Assembly: GCA_020747065.1 (NCBI GenBank)
Contig: JAGMVK010000004.1
Location: 62,001 to 126,000, forward strand
Source of the DNA: Cadophora sp. MPI-SDFR-AT-0126
Lineage: Eukaryota > Ascomycota > Leotiomycetes > Helotiales > Ploettnerulaceae
Direction of reading: 5' to 3'
DNA: 64,000 nucleotides
In this document: positions 14,274 through 24,942 of the stretch, in pieces
Numbering within the stretch: the stretch's first letter is position 1
How the letters are laid out: the number at the start of each line of letters is the position of its first letter
Position numbers and translations under genes: made by a program
The notes under the pieces: generated by a model
What the model saw: only the letters and a program-made list of their open reading frames with translations
Told to the model about the DNA's origin: nothing
The model's database searches: none

Positions 14274-14367
14274 TTGTCTCACCGCTTTTGGGCAGAACCC
14301 TTGAAATCATGGGAAATTTTTTGAATTTATATGGGGCAGAACGTTCTGCCCAAAGGCGGTGAGACAA
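14274..14367. repeat. 94-bp inverted-repeat element (MITE-like)
   Basis: Two 25-bp arms (14274-14298 and 14343-14367) are inverted copies with one mismatch, separated by 44 bp. The right arm is part of a second, perfect palindrome (14334-14351, GGGCAGAAC next to GTTCTGCCC). The nonamer GGGCAGAAC therefore occurs twice in direct and once in inverted orientation. No clear target-site duplication is visible. A transposase fragment lies 80 bp downstream, so a non-autonomous relic is the most likely reading. Confidence 0.7.
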
Positions 14368-14449
14368 ATATTTCCCTTGGCGCAGCTTTGCCGGACAAGG
14401 TCTCCGATCCCCCCTCCCCCCGATTGAGCCATTCTTCGGTTAATACGAT

Positions 14450-14656
14450 TTGCCCGTAGAAGAGGCTTTAAAAGCGTCAAATATTACCTTCGAAATGTTG
14501 TCGCTGTGGTCCCCTACTTATCATGACTGGCGATATGGTTTACTAATGATATCATGGTTTAGAAGGCAGCCAGATTTATACCAGGATGAGCTTGCGGTAT
14601 ATCTATACGAAGTCTACGACGTTGAAGTATTAAAGTCAAGTCTCCAAAGGTCTTAA
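14450..14656 (+). pseudogene. Degenerate fragment of an IS630/Tc1-mariner-type transposase N-terminus
   Basis: A 68-codon frame ends in a stop. Its second half (FRRQPDLYQDELAVYLYEVYD, then EVLKSSLQR) has the pattern of the helix-turn-helix region of fungal Tc1-mariner/IS630 transposases: P..Y.DE....L...Y...V..S...R. The frame has no good start, and no DDE catalytic domain follows before the PABA synthase end at 14747. The remaining sequence to 14746 translates without family resemblance. Together with the inverted repeat upstream it marks a dead insertion between MET1 and the PABA synthase gene. The call rests on a short motif only. Confidence 0.45.
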
Positions 14657-14746
14657 AAAAACTCAAGTGTCTCTTTCCCACCAAACACCGTCTTGATGCG
14701 ATTCCATTTGCCGAACCCTCACAAAAAGAACCTCTCGAGCCAATTC

Positions 14747-17521
14747 TCAACGAAACAATCCTAATGTCCCACTCAATTTCGTCAACATCTCCTCCCTTTC
14801 GCCGACCGGCGTACTCAACGCCGTAACCGCACCGCCAGCACCGATATGCCAGGTCTCCCTCCCTTCCTCCTCCTTCCCTTGCCCGGTATGCTTATTCTCA
14901 TCCTCCCACTTGAAAGCACACCTGATATTAACACTCCAGTCACCCCTCCCTCCAACATCTGCATACCCTACAACGCCACTGTACAAGCCCCTCTCTTTAC
15001 CCTCCACTTCTTTCAGAATCTCGCAGCTACGCTTCTTAGGTGCACCAGTCATACTACCAGGAGGTAGGCTGGCAGATAAGATATCCAACCCCGTATACCT
15101 GCCTTTCTCCTTCTCTTTCTTCTCCCCTTCACTCAAATGAGCAGCCATCTCTGTTGAGTACGGCGCAGGGATCGTACCCTCCACGACGGAGATCATCTGA
15201 TAAACACTAGCGTATTCTTCCACCTGCATCAGTTTTGGGACAGAAACATTACCGGCCCCGCAGACGCCGTGGGTATCGTGCCGAACGAGGTCAACGATCA
15301 TGAGATTTTCGGCGCGTTCCTTTGGGATGGAGAGGAGTGAAGTGGCAGCTGTGAGGGTGGATACAGTAGGGGATTTGCGGACTGTGCCTTTCATAGGGCG
15401 AAGGGAGCAAGTGCGTGGTGTGTAGGTGAGGAAGCGCTCTGGGGAGGCAGATATGTATGTTAAAGAACCGAGTCGAATGTAGGATGCAAAGGGGGAAGGT
15501 TGGCGGGTACGGAGGGTAGTGTAGAGGCTCCATGCGGTTGAGGAAAGGCCAGATGGCGAGGGACTGGAAATTGTGACGTGTGTTTGGTCTGTTAGGCAGA
15601 GTTCGTAGGAGTCGCCGGCGCGGATGGAGGATTGGCAAGCGAGGACCTTGGACTCGTAGATATCGTCGTTGGGCCTGCGAATTGAAATGACAGTGGATGG
15701 GATGGTAGGTGAAGAGATTGCGTTGGTGATTGAGTTTAAGAACGGTCTCTTGCTTGCTGGAAAGCTATTTGCGGTTTTATTCTTAAGTTCTGCGTGGACC
15801 ATCTTTCCGGAGATCTCGATATTGCTCAGAGCCTTTGCAATGTTCCAAGGACTGTTGTGTTGAAGATATCGCGCTGTTGCGAAGCCTGTGAAGGAGTCGC
15901 CTTGGTGATGGAGTTTGATTCCACACGGTAGTGTAATGTTCAATTGTATCATCGCGTCCAGAATCTGACACTTTGTAATCGTCGATGGGAGGTTCGACAA
16001 TGTCACCGTGAAGGGATCATAACTCTCCACAGGTAAAAATGTAGCTTCAAGCCTCTTGGTCATATCATCCATCCAGGTATCGATTCGAGTAGTGCCATCC
16101 GCTGAAGCAAGTTGCTGGATATAGATTTGGTTTCTAAAATGGTCGACGACAAGACTCTTGTTCACCCAAGCAAGACATAAGTCTGGACGATCACGCTGAC
16201 GTTCTTCAGCGTCGGGCTTTACTCCGATAGTCTCAAGTCCTAGCTCATAGGTAGTATAACCCATGTAACCACCCCAGAACGGCGATTCCATGTTCCCATC
16301 TCTTACCTCGTTCTGTTCCAGATTATGGGCTAAGTAAGGCCAAATTCCTCCATATTCTGAAGCTGAAACGGTGTGGATGTTTGGTTTCGGGTTGTCTTGT
16401 CGAGGAGAGATTATGGAAATGGTATCTCTGCCGGCTGTGTATTGGACCTTTGTGCAGTTTGAGATATCTAGGCCAATGATGGAATATCGCCCTCTGACAT
16501 CCGCACCGCCACTAAATTTCTCCGTTGCATTGGAAGACTCAAGGATGATTTGGTCCTCCTGCATATTAAGAACGGCTTCTATAATATGTTGGACGGATAC
16601 GTGTGCGGCAATACTGATGCTGCGAGAATGGCAGACGTTCTTGCTTGATCTGGCAATTCCAGTCGTCACAATTGTACCCATTCTTTTAGGTATCTGGCTC
16701 AGAAGACTCTCTCTTTTGGCGAGTCGTCCTTCAGTTGGCGCCTCTAAACTGATTTGCGTCGGTCGATACTTTCCATTCCATGCCCTAGCCAAATCGAACC
16801 AATTCTGTATGACCTTACTGCTCTCCTTATTCGTACATATTGACTCAGGGTGGTATTGCAATGCCCAAAAAGGTTTCGTCCTATGCCGTACCGCAATCAA
16901 AACTCTCTCATCCATGATTCCCGAATTGTTCTCCTCGGCCAGATCGTGTTCTACCCAAGCCAACGGCAACAGATCGGGACATTTACTTGTAGCCTCCCAC
17001 TTCGAAATCTGCCAGCATTCTTTCAGATTCGTATCTTGCCCTATATCCACGCATAAGCTTTGGTAAAGCGTTGCATTGATCTCTCCAACACCTTCAAAAG
17101 GTCCCTTTTCCACTGTCTCCCTGTCCTCGCCCACATGTTTGATCCTCCTGATGATTCCATGCTGCGGCCCTTTCAACCTCCGTACCTTTCCACCAAATTC
17201 TAAACACAGACTCTGAAAGCCCAAACAAACTCCAAGAACGGGTACTGTGTGTTCGTCGGCCAATCTCCATATCCTTCTCATGATACCGACATCTCTGTCA
17301 TTCTCCGGATGGCCCGGCCCAGGGCCACATACTACCGCTGCATAGTGCCGTAGCTCCCTATGGAGGGCTGCGTCGCTCGAGAGCGTGGGGTTGTCGATTT
17401 GAATTGTGCGGACAGAAGCGTCGAGTGTGGTTTCGAGGAGTGATATTATGTTGTTTGAGAAGCTATCGTAGGCGTCGATGAACAGTATGAGAGGTTTGGG
17501 GATGAGCATTGTCACATGCAA
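14747..17521 (-). CDS. ABZ1: Para-aminobenzoate (aminodeoxychorismate) synthase, fused glutaminase and PabB
   Basis: Converts chorismate and glutamine to 4-amino-4-deoxychorismate for folate synthesis. The single-exon frame is 924 aa. Residues ~10-250 are a class I glutamine amidotransferase: FIDAYDSFSNN, CGPGPGHPEND, the nucleophile Cys in VLGVCLGFQSL (about residue 99) and the catalytic His in LQYHPESIC. The chorismate-binding PabB half includes the region around Tyr-Glu-Leu-Cys (SYELCLTDQ), RPMKGTVR (the PIKGT-type lysine, about residue 711), LMIVDLVRHD, and GSMTGAPKKRSCEI near the C-terminus. RPMKGT with Lys distinguishes this from anthranilate synthase. A second ATG four codons in could also serve as start. 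Confidence 0.95.
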   Translation of the reverse strand: MHVTMLIPKPLILFIDAYDSFSNNIISLLETTLDASVRTIQIDNPTLSSDAALHRELRHYAAVVCGPGPGHPENDRDVGIMRRIWRLADEHTVPVLGVCLGFQSLCLEFGGKVRRLKGPQHGIIRRIKHVGEDRETVEKGPFEGVGEINATLYQSLCVDIGQDTNLKECWQISKWEATSKCPDLLPLAWVEHDLAEENNSGIMDERVLIAVRHRTKPFWALQYHPESICTNKESSKVIQNWFDLARAWNGKYRPTQISLEAPTEGRLAKRESLLSQIPKRMGTIVTTGIARSSKNVCHSRSISIAAHVSVQHIIEAVLNMQEDQIILESSNATEKFSGGADVRGRYSIIGLDISNCTKVQYTAGRDTISIISPRQDNPKPNIHTVSASEYGGIWPYLAHNLEQNEVRDGNMESPFWGGYMGYTTYELGLETIGVKPDAEERQRDRPDLCLAWVNKSLVVDHFRNQIYIQQLASADGTTRIDTWMDDMTKRLEATFLPVESYDPFTVTLSNLPSTITKCQILDAMIQLNITLPCGIKLHHQGDSFTGFATARYLQHNSPWNIAKALSNIEISGKMVHAELKNKTANSFPASKRPFLNSITNAISSPTIPSTVISIRRPNDDIYESKVLACQSSIRAGDSYELCLTDQTHVTISSPSPSGLSSTAWSLYTTLRTRQPSPFASYIRLGSLTYISASPERFLTYTPRTCSLRPMKGTVRKSPTVSTLTAATSLLSIPKERAENLMIVDLVRHDTHGVCGAGNVSVPKLMQVEEYASVYQMISVVEGTIPAPYSTEMAAHLSEGEKKEKEKGRYTGLDILSASLPPGSMTGAPKKRSCEILKEVEGKERGLYSGVVGYADVGGRGDWSVNIRCAFKWEDENKHTGQGKEEEGRETWHIGAGGAVTALSTPVGEREEMLTKLSGTLGLFR

Positions 17522-18041
17522 GAGTCGTGGAGTTATGTGGTCGACAAAGTAGAAAAAAGAGTCGCGGAGGGCGCCCAGGAAACATTTTGGGTGATCCTGG
17601 CGGTCAGGCGCAGCAAAATCACTGCGTTGGGTTTAGTGAGGGGCGGCTTGCATAATCCACCGAAGCCAATATCTATGCTCTTGTTCTCTTTTCCATGTGA
17701 GAAATGATTGAAGGTGGGACGAGGCTCAACACCTGCACGCGGTGTCTTCGAACGAAGCTGGATTCCTACTTATCGAATATCGGATATCGGACATCCAGAG
17801 CCAAGATTGAGTCAACGATACGATTTGAAAGAAGGGAATCTTGATGCGCTCTGCGCTTTGTCGATTTATCCAGACTTTTGGCGAGTCCAGATAATGTACA
17901 TCTGTGGTATAATATCGATGATATAGCGACTTTGACGTAGATTCCGCCGCAGGGGTACGCGATCGAAATTATTCTTCGGTATAGTGTTGAGGCCCATATC
18001 CGATTGATTTCCAAGCGTTGGCTTTCAAGTTCACCGTCAAT
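17522..18041. promoter_or_regulatory. Promoter region of the PABA synthase gene and 3' end of the WD40 gene
   Basis: About 520 bp between two genes on the minus strand. It must contain the PABA synthase promoter. No defined element was recognised. Confidence 0.5.
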
Positions 18042-19159
18042 TCAAGGAGGGCCGAAAACCGTAACGATCCCATCGGTCCCTGCACAGCACCATTGCTCAC
18101 CTCTCCCGTTCTCCTTCCAAGCCAGACAGCTAATAACGTTCCTCCTCTGCTTCTCCTTTCCATCCATTCCAATCTTCTTCTTTGACTCGACTTTCGAACC
18201 TTCAACCTTGATCCTCTCGACAACTTCTCCACTCATAGTATCCCACACTACCACTTCTCCGTCAGGGCCCTGAACTTCTTCATTACCGCAAAGAACCCAT
18301 CTGTCCTTATTTCCAAAGCTGCTCCGCAATCGGAATTCCTCATTCTTCCATCTTTGGCCTTTGTAATTCTTCAGTAACTGTCCAGTGTCTCGATCCATCA
18401 GCCGTATCGAACTGTCCAGGCCACCCACTAGAACTCCCTTGCTATCCCTCGTCCTCTGTAAACTTGTCACACTCGTCCCAACGACATCCGTCTGCATCAT
18501 CCCCGCCCTCAAATCATAAAATCTCACCCTCCCATCCACACTCCCCGTCAAAATCTCATATTCTGCACCGCCAGCCTCACCTCCCCTTCCAGCAAGCACA
18601 CAACTAATCGAATCTCTCGCATCTTCAAGGACCATGATAGGCTTATAAGTCTGGCTCCTCAGGTCCCATATTCGGACACTCGCGTCGAAACTCCCGCTAA
18701 CCAATACGCTATCTCCCTGCCCGGCAAAAGTAACAGTGTTGATTCGCGCTGTATGTCCCTGATTACCGCCAAGTCGACGGATAGTCTGCGCGGTGCTCAC
18801 ATCCCAGAGGAAGACGGAGCGGTCACCACCTGCAGAGGCGAAGGTTGCGTTGTCGCTGGCGACTGTGATGGAGAGGACTTCGTAGCCGTGAGCAGAGTAG
18901 GTTTGGATTAATTGAGTGGGTTTTGGGGGCGCGAGAGGGTCGACAGGGCCGGAGGGAGGGCGAGAGGGGTTGTAGAGACGGACTGATCGGTCGGAAGATC
19001 CGGTGAGGATGTAAGTTGATGAGGAAGAGTAGGCTAGGGCGTGGACTGGGCCTATGGAGTGTCAGCCTTGTCTATAGAAGAAGGTGTACAGGAAAGTCGG
19101 GGGTTTTGTGTACCATTAGAACCCATGAGTTGGGTCAGGGGTTTGGAAGGAAACGCCAT
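18042..19159 (-). CDS. WD40-repeat protein, WDR83/MORG1-like
   Basis: Exons are 19159..19114 and 19051..18042 (intron 62 nt, phase 1), giving 351 aa made almost entirely of WD40 blades: HALAYSSSSTYILTGSSDRSVRLYN, FASAGGDRSVFLWD, VLVSGSFDASVRIWD and ILTGSVDGRVRFYD. The N-terminal exon MAFPSKPLTQLMGSNG leads directly into the first blade. The pattern matches WDR83/MORG1, a MAPK-module scaffold that is also found with spliceosomes in animals. Its fungal role is not established by sequence. Because WD40 proteins resemble each other, the subfamily is a judgement based on blade order and length. Confidence 0.78.
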
Positions 19160-20145
19160 GAGTGTACGACCTCTTCATAACTAAGTTGACTGACACCAGC
19201 TGATATTAAACTTGTAAAGTTGGAGGCTTTGGTCCAGAAGCGATCTCATTGTGACGGTGACAGGCGGCAGAACAACTGAGCTTGCTAGATCTAGTGTGCT
19301 CCAAGGGATCCGTTACAGGGCTGCTGCCAGGATTATTTTACAGGCTGTTGCTTCAGGGGCGTTCAGCGTGGGCGCTTGGACCAGTGTAATCCTGGCAGCA
19401 GCCCGTCGCATAAGCGAAACTTTGACAACAATAACATCTCCGCTTGCCGACAATTAAATCCTCAATTGGTAGTCGACTCATCGCCACTTTCGATTGACTC
19501 GCCATCTCCCTGGTAGGTTTATATGATTATTTCTTGTACATAAGGCGATAGAGTCCAGTCTACCCATGCTGTCACGGTTATTGTATCAGTACGTCTTGCT
19601 GAAGTTATTATCAGTAACAGAGCTGATTTTGATTATTCCGTCACTCCAACTCGTGATGGAAAGACGAAGGGAAAAGACAAGGTTTTCAAGCTTGAAATTT
19701 ATTTCGGTATATGTTAGACGCCCAAAGAGCCTCCGACTCACCTTCTACCCATGACACAACATCTCAAAAATAGGTGTACAAAAGATAAAGCAATACAAAC
19801 TTTCCTGACACCGCATATGAAATTGAGAATCCGAGGAACAAGGTCAATCTTTGATGGAGTTAAGACGTCGGCAGCCCAAAGAAACTATTTGAGGTGTATT
19901 TACTGAAAGAGCTTAGTATGTCCAAGTGCTCATTTGATTCAAGATACGGTACGTCCGTATTCGCCAGAATGCCAGTGCGGTCCTCATTCATTCTTACCCA
20001 TATAGGTAGGTATCTTATGCTATCCCATTCCATATCTCGCTATGCATGCACACATATCAGCGACACAACTCCGAAAGCTATACCCTTATTTTGAAGTGAA
20101 TGTCCTCATCATCCATTGGATAACACGAGACTTCAATCTATCTCT
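19160..20145. other. Intergenic region between palA and the WD40 gene
   Basis: About 1 kb, containing the WD40 gene promoter, an 87-bp inverted-repeat element (19318-19404) and the palA 3' UTR. Short frames here show no family resemblance. Confidence 0.6.
19318..19404. repeat. 87-bp element with perfect 18-bp inverted-repeat arms
   Basis: GGGCTGCTGCCAGGATTA at 19318-19335 is repeated in inverted orientation at 19387-19404, separated by 51 bp. It is unrelated in sequence to the element at 14274 but similar in size and architecture. It lies ~160-245 bp upstream of the WD40 gene start. It may be a MITE relic or a transcribed hairpin. Confidence 0.75.
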
Positions 20146-22826
20146 CTATCCAAACTTGAATCCACGATTTGGATCCCACGTTCCCTGCCCTTGAGGATTC
20201 TTCATGCCGTCCTGTCCCACAATTCCAGCGATACCACTGGGCGCGGGACCACCGCCACCAAACTTAATACCCATTTCAGGATTCCACGTTGCAGGAAGGA
20301 CTGGCGGACTCTGTCTAGCACGTTGCGGAACAGGTGCAGGAATATGTACGTCTTCGTTGTTCGGCGGCCGAGAAAGAGTTTCTGTGTGTGATGGGGAATT
20401 GTAGGTTCGTGGGACAGGAGGGTTGGCTTCTTGTTGTTGGCGAAGGGTGAGGGAAGAGAGAGGTGGGAGGGAGAGGTCGCTGTCAGGGAATTCAGCCGAG
20501 TTCATGTCATGTATGTATAGAAAGAGGGGTTGAGTGGACGGAAACTTTGGGCACGTACGATTCCATCCTCATAGCCTCTTCTCTCCTCTCGTAGACAAAC
20601 GCCTTCACACTGTCTCTAAACCTTCCCACAATCTTTGCCAGATCGTTGTAGAATTTCCTACCTACCTCCAGATTACTCACTATCTCCTTGTACTTAAAGT
20701 AAGCATTCTCCAGCTTCTGCAAGGCTTGTTCTCGTTCCCTTGAACTTGTATCGCCTTTCCTGGCAAGCACAAAAGCTTGGTTGGCACTTTCGAGCTGACT
20801 AATGAGACGATCCTGCTCATCTGATTCAGTCTTCAGCCCGCCAATATCAGCATCGTACATTGTGAGGCGCTGCTCAAAGAAATCTTCAAAATGTGCAGGC
20901 ACGACAATCTGGCTTGGATACTCTCGCTCGATGCGGGCTGCCTCGGCGAGTATGCTGCTGTTTATATCATCCTTCTTAGCCTTCTCTCGCAGAGCTTCGA
21001 TTTTTCTCCTCCTCCGGGCTTCGAGACGGGAGAGCTCGTTGAGGCAGTTGCGCAGGCGGGAGACCTCACCTTCGATTTTGGGAGGGATTGTAGCACGGCG
21101 ACTACTAGGAACGAAATTGCCAATATCCCGATCGGAACCGGAGAGAATGCGGAGGGTATCTTCGCATTCGCGGAATTTGCTTATGACGAGCTGATCACTG
21201 TTATTGGCGCTTTTGAGGTAGCCGTCGATCTCCCCGATTTGAGCGAAGAGCTTTGTCGCAGCGGACTTGGAATCAAGACGAGTCCATCTGTCGGATCCGT
21301 ACTTCATGAGCAGTCGTTCGTTTTCCGATTGTTCTGCCAAGAGAAGCTCTCGGCCTTCTGCGAATATTGACTCGTCAGAGGCTTTCAACTTAGCTGTGTC
21401 CGAGAAAGATCGATGAAGTCGGTTCAAAGCATCTGCCTGTCGTATTTCTTCTGCATGAGATGTGAGAGTTGGGGGTAGGCCCAAAGGCTTCTCCAAGGCT
21501 TGAAGAGATCCAGGCAAATTAAGTGAGCTCAAGGTATCGTGGATTTTAGTAGTGAGAATTTCCAGCTCTTCCACAATGTTGGTATTGACTAGTCGATCCC
21601 TCCTTTCCTCGTAGATGCTCGCAGCAACGTGAACAGCGAAGGGTACAAGTTTGGCGAAGAGGGGAGGGCCAAATTCCCCTTTATCACCAATGAACGAAGA
21701 TGGTTCCGATATCTCCTTAGGGATTTTAGCAAGTGCCATATTTGCTCTTTCAAGAGTCTTGAGTTCTGACTTGGGTGGTACAGGATCTGTGATATTAGCG
21801 ACGATTAAAAAGACAGGGCATGAACGTACTGAGATAGATCAAGTCATTATCCTTCTCGGCCCGTTTCAAATCTTCAGTGACTTTATTCTTCAGCCCATTC
21901 AAATCCCCCAGCACAGTCTTGTTCAAGTACTTGGCCTCCTTCAAAGCCTCATTGACACAGGAGATGCTGTCCCTCAACCTCGCAACTTCTTCCCCATACC
22001 TTCTCTTCTCCAGACAGTCGCATGCTTGCCGATATTGTGCCGCCGCAGCAAAATGATGGTGCTTTGCAGTTGTATGATGTATCCACTCCGAGCTGATTGC
22101 CTCACTCTTCACTCCCCAGTCACCTGCAGCACCATAGAAGTCCGATACTTTAGCGGCTAGCTTTGCAATAGATGCATCTTTGTATCCGTCCATGACTGCC
22201 TTCTGCCAGAAACATTCCTGCGCTTGTGCCAGAAGAAGCTGCTGCAAGGACTCCATCGTAGAGTCGTCCATATCCTCTGGAGGAGAAGATCGTAACTCCG
22301 GAATCACGGAGTTCTTGATATGCGAAATGACTCCTGCAGCCAGGCAGAAGTAATTGCAAGCCGATCTCAATCCATCAGTGGTTCCGCGGTTCGAGGACAT
22401 AGCCAGTTGGGAGTACAGTGCCGCGAGATTGTAGAGGACGTTTGCCAGTTCGAACTTGAGATTATTCTGGGAGATGGGTCGATCGGTATTATATCCCAGC
22501 GCCGGATACCAGGTGAAGTCAACACCAATCTGTCGGTTCATTAGTGTATCTCCTACCAATCTGCCAACTCAAACACCCACGTCTATGGGGAACTTTCCAC
22601 CTATCCAAGAGAGTTGCCCTGCATACGCCGAGATCTTCTTGATACCACTCGTGTGTGGTTCCCTTACATGGACAGCATCTCTTCGTAGGGCATCGATGAC
22701 TTCAAGATCTTGCTTGAACATGTCTGGGTGCTGGTCATATTTGCTGGAGATGTATTGCTTGATGGCGGCTGACAGCGACACGGAATTGGTCTTGCGAAAG
22801 GGTAAGGAGAGGATATTGCTAGCCAT
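20146..22826 (-). CDS. palA: pH-response regulator PalA/Rim20 (BRO1-domain protein)
   Basis: Scaffold of the ambient-pH pathway that binds ESCRT-III (Snf7/Vps32) through its BRO1 domain and the PacC/Rim101 factor through its V domain. Exons are 22826..22581, 22529..21830, 21786..20559 and 20479..20146, with introns of 51, 43 and 79 nt, giving 835 aa. The N-terminus reads MASNILSLPFRKT and the first splice makes GGKFPIDIGVDFTWYPALGYN, a BRO1 signature. The second joins DNDLIYLN to PVPPKSEL. Residues ~380-700 are helical and rich in coiled-coil segments (V domain). The tail is proline-rich and ends in TWDPNRGFKFG, typical of PalA rather than the longer Bro1. All four exons sum to an intact frame. 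Confidence 0.95.
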
Positions 22827-23239
22827 GTGTGTTAGCTTCAAAATCTACAGGTTGAAGGTGAAATATCAAAGTATATCCTCTCTTACTTCGCCATAGCTGT
22901 CATAAGCAGCCTGTTTGGCTGCGCGGCTAAGCTTCGTCCAAATACACACGCGATGCGAGATGTCTTTAGAAGCCGAGCGTGGTGTTTTGACCTTTAGGCT
23001 GTCCCGCGATGACTTCATCGTTCATGCCTCAAAGACGCGGCAGAAAGAGAAGCTGCCCCTCGCTAACCAAATACGGTGCTGACCGACTCTGCAGCCAGGG
23101 CGGCCTGCGTTCTCCACGCGACTTCAATGGCAATAAGACATTGTGATCAACAGCCTCAATATTGCCGTCTTCGAGCTACAAAACTATTCTCTGGTTCGCC
23201 CGTACTGCACGATACAAGTCCGGGATCTGCGAACGACTT
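22827..23239. promoter_or_regulatory. Divergent promoter between palA and ARP6
   Basis: The start codons are 413 bp apart, facing outward. No site could be singled out; I did not find an obvious cluster of PacC GCCARG sites. Confidence 0.45.
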
Positions 23240-24683
23240 ATGGCTCCAGCTCAGCGTCATACCAAATCCTCAGGCCCAGCTGCGCCTTTGAAAACGCTCA
23301 TCGTAGACAATGGCGCCTACACCATCAAGGCGGGATTCTCGTCTCCCTCCATAGAAAACCCAGTGCACGAAATAATCCCGAATTGCCTAGCGAAAGACAG
23401 AGACAGGAAAGTTTACATCGGTTCACAGTTGTCTACCTGCAATGACTTCAGCGAGATGGCATTCCGCAGACCAGTAGAGAAGGGCTACATCGTGAACTGG
23501 GAAGCACAAAAGGAGATATGGGAGCACGAGTTTTTCGAGTCAAAATCGAAGCTTCATTGCGATCCGAAAGACACAGGACTGATACTCACGGAGGCTCCCA
23601 ATGCTTTGCCCGTCTTGCAGAGTCATTGCGATCAGATAGTCTTTGAGGAGTTTGGATTTGCAAGATGTCTACGGACTACTGGTATGTACAGCTGGTGAGA
23701 ACATAAATAGCAATGGGCAGGGAAATGCCCTCGAGAATAGTAGAAAGATGTGGGGAGCATCGCTGACCGTTACAGGCCCAGCTATGAATGCCTACAACGA
23801 TATCCAGTCCTATTTCAAAGCCCCTCCTCGTCCTACAGATGCTGTCTCAACTCTCCCTTCAGAAATTTTGATGCTGGTTGATTCGGGATATTCTCATACC
23901 ACTATTACACCTCTCCTTCTCGGCCGACCTCTCCAGAAGTCCATCAGACGCCTCGAGGTCGGCGGAAAGCTTTTGACAAACTATCTCAATCGTCAAATCT
24001 GTGTCCGACAGTACGACCTAGCAAACGAAACCTATCTCGTTAATGAAATCAAGGAAGCCACAGTATACGTTTCCAAGGACTTCAACGGAGACATGGAGAA
24101 GACATGGAGGGGACCGAAAGGAGATAGGCGACCTGAATATGAATCCGGCGGAGGCATAGCGAAGGATTATGTTTTACCAGACTATCATGCAAAGACGAAA
24201 GGATTTGTCCGCGAACATGACCCACAAGCTGCGACGAAATTGAAGGAGTTGACCAAGGGCAAGTCGATTGGTGCATCGGAAGATGTTGTGACTCTGAGAA
24301 ACGAGCGCTTCACAGTACCGGAATTGCTGTTCAACCCCACTAATATCGGATTGAGACAAAGTGGGATCGCTCAACAAATTTTGGATAGTCTGTCGAGCTT
24401 GCCGCCCGGCTTGTGGCCAGGATTCTTGGCGAATATTGTGGTTGTGGGTGGGAATGCAAACATCGACGGGTTGGTAGCTAGATTACAGATGGAAATCCGA
24501 GCACTGGCTCCTGCGGAATGTATTGTCAGAGTGGCAAAGCCTCCGGATCCGATCATCAGCACATGGCAAGGAGGTGCGAATCTGGCAAAAGATGAAGAAC
24601 AACTACGAAAGTTGAGCGTCACCAAGGAAGAGTACGAAGAATATGGCGCTGCATGGGTTGCAAGAAAATTCGGAGGACGGTAA
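23240..24683 (+). CDS. ARP6: Actin-related protein 6, SWR1 chromatin-remodelling complex
   Basis: Nuclear actin-related subunit of the SWR1 complex, which exchanges H2A.Z into nucleosomes. Exons are 23240..23681 and 23776..24683 (intron 94 nt, phase 1), giving 449 aa. Diagnostic Arp6 stretches are LIVDNGAYTIKAG, IPNCLAKDRDRKVYIGSQL, FRRPVEKGYIVNWEAQKEIW and DPKDTGLILTEAPNALP. Exon 2 has LMLVDSGYSHTTITPLL, LTNYLNRQICVRQYD and the actin C-terminal WQGGANLA. The Ile-Val-Asp-Asn-Gly phosphate loop differs from actin as expected for Arp6. The frame is open further upstream without an ATG, so 23240 is the likely start. Confidence 0.96.
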
Positions 24684-24942
24684 AAGAAATGGGTCGCCAT
24701 TCAGACGATCTCATTATGATACAAGACAGAGAATGAAATAAATAGCTTAAAGAAATCGTGCAAAAGAGTTTCGCCATTTCAATCAAATTATACTAACGAC
24801 TTAATAATACAATGAAATGAGAGCATTTCAAATAAATCGCAACAAGACTCTTCTTAGTTCGTTCGTTTATGAAGCAGAAACCACGAGCACTCAAATACTT
24901 TGATAGACAGGCCAAAAATAAGAAAGGGGTATTCATTTTGCA

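Noticed and set aside
23162..23239. Upstream extension of the ARP6 frame
   Set aside because: It has no ATG before 23240 and no similarity to Arp6, which starts close to the IVDNG loop.
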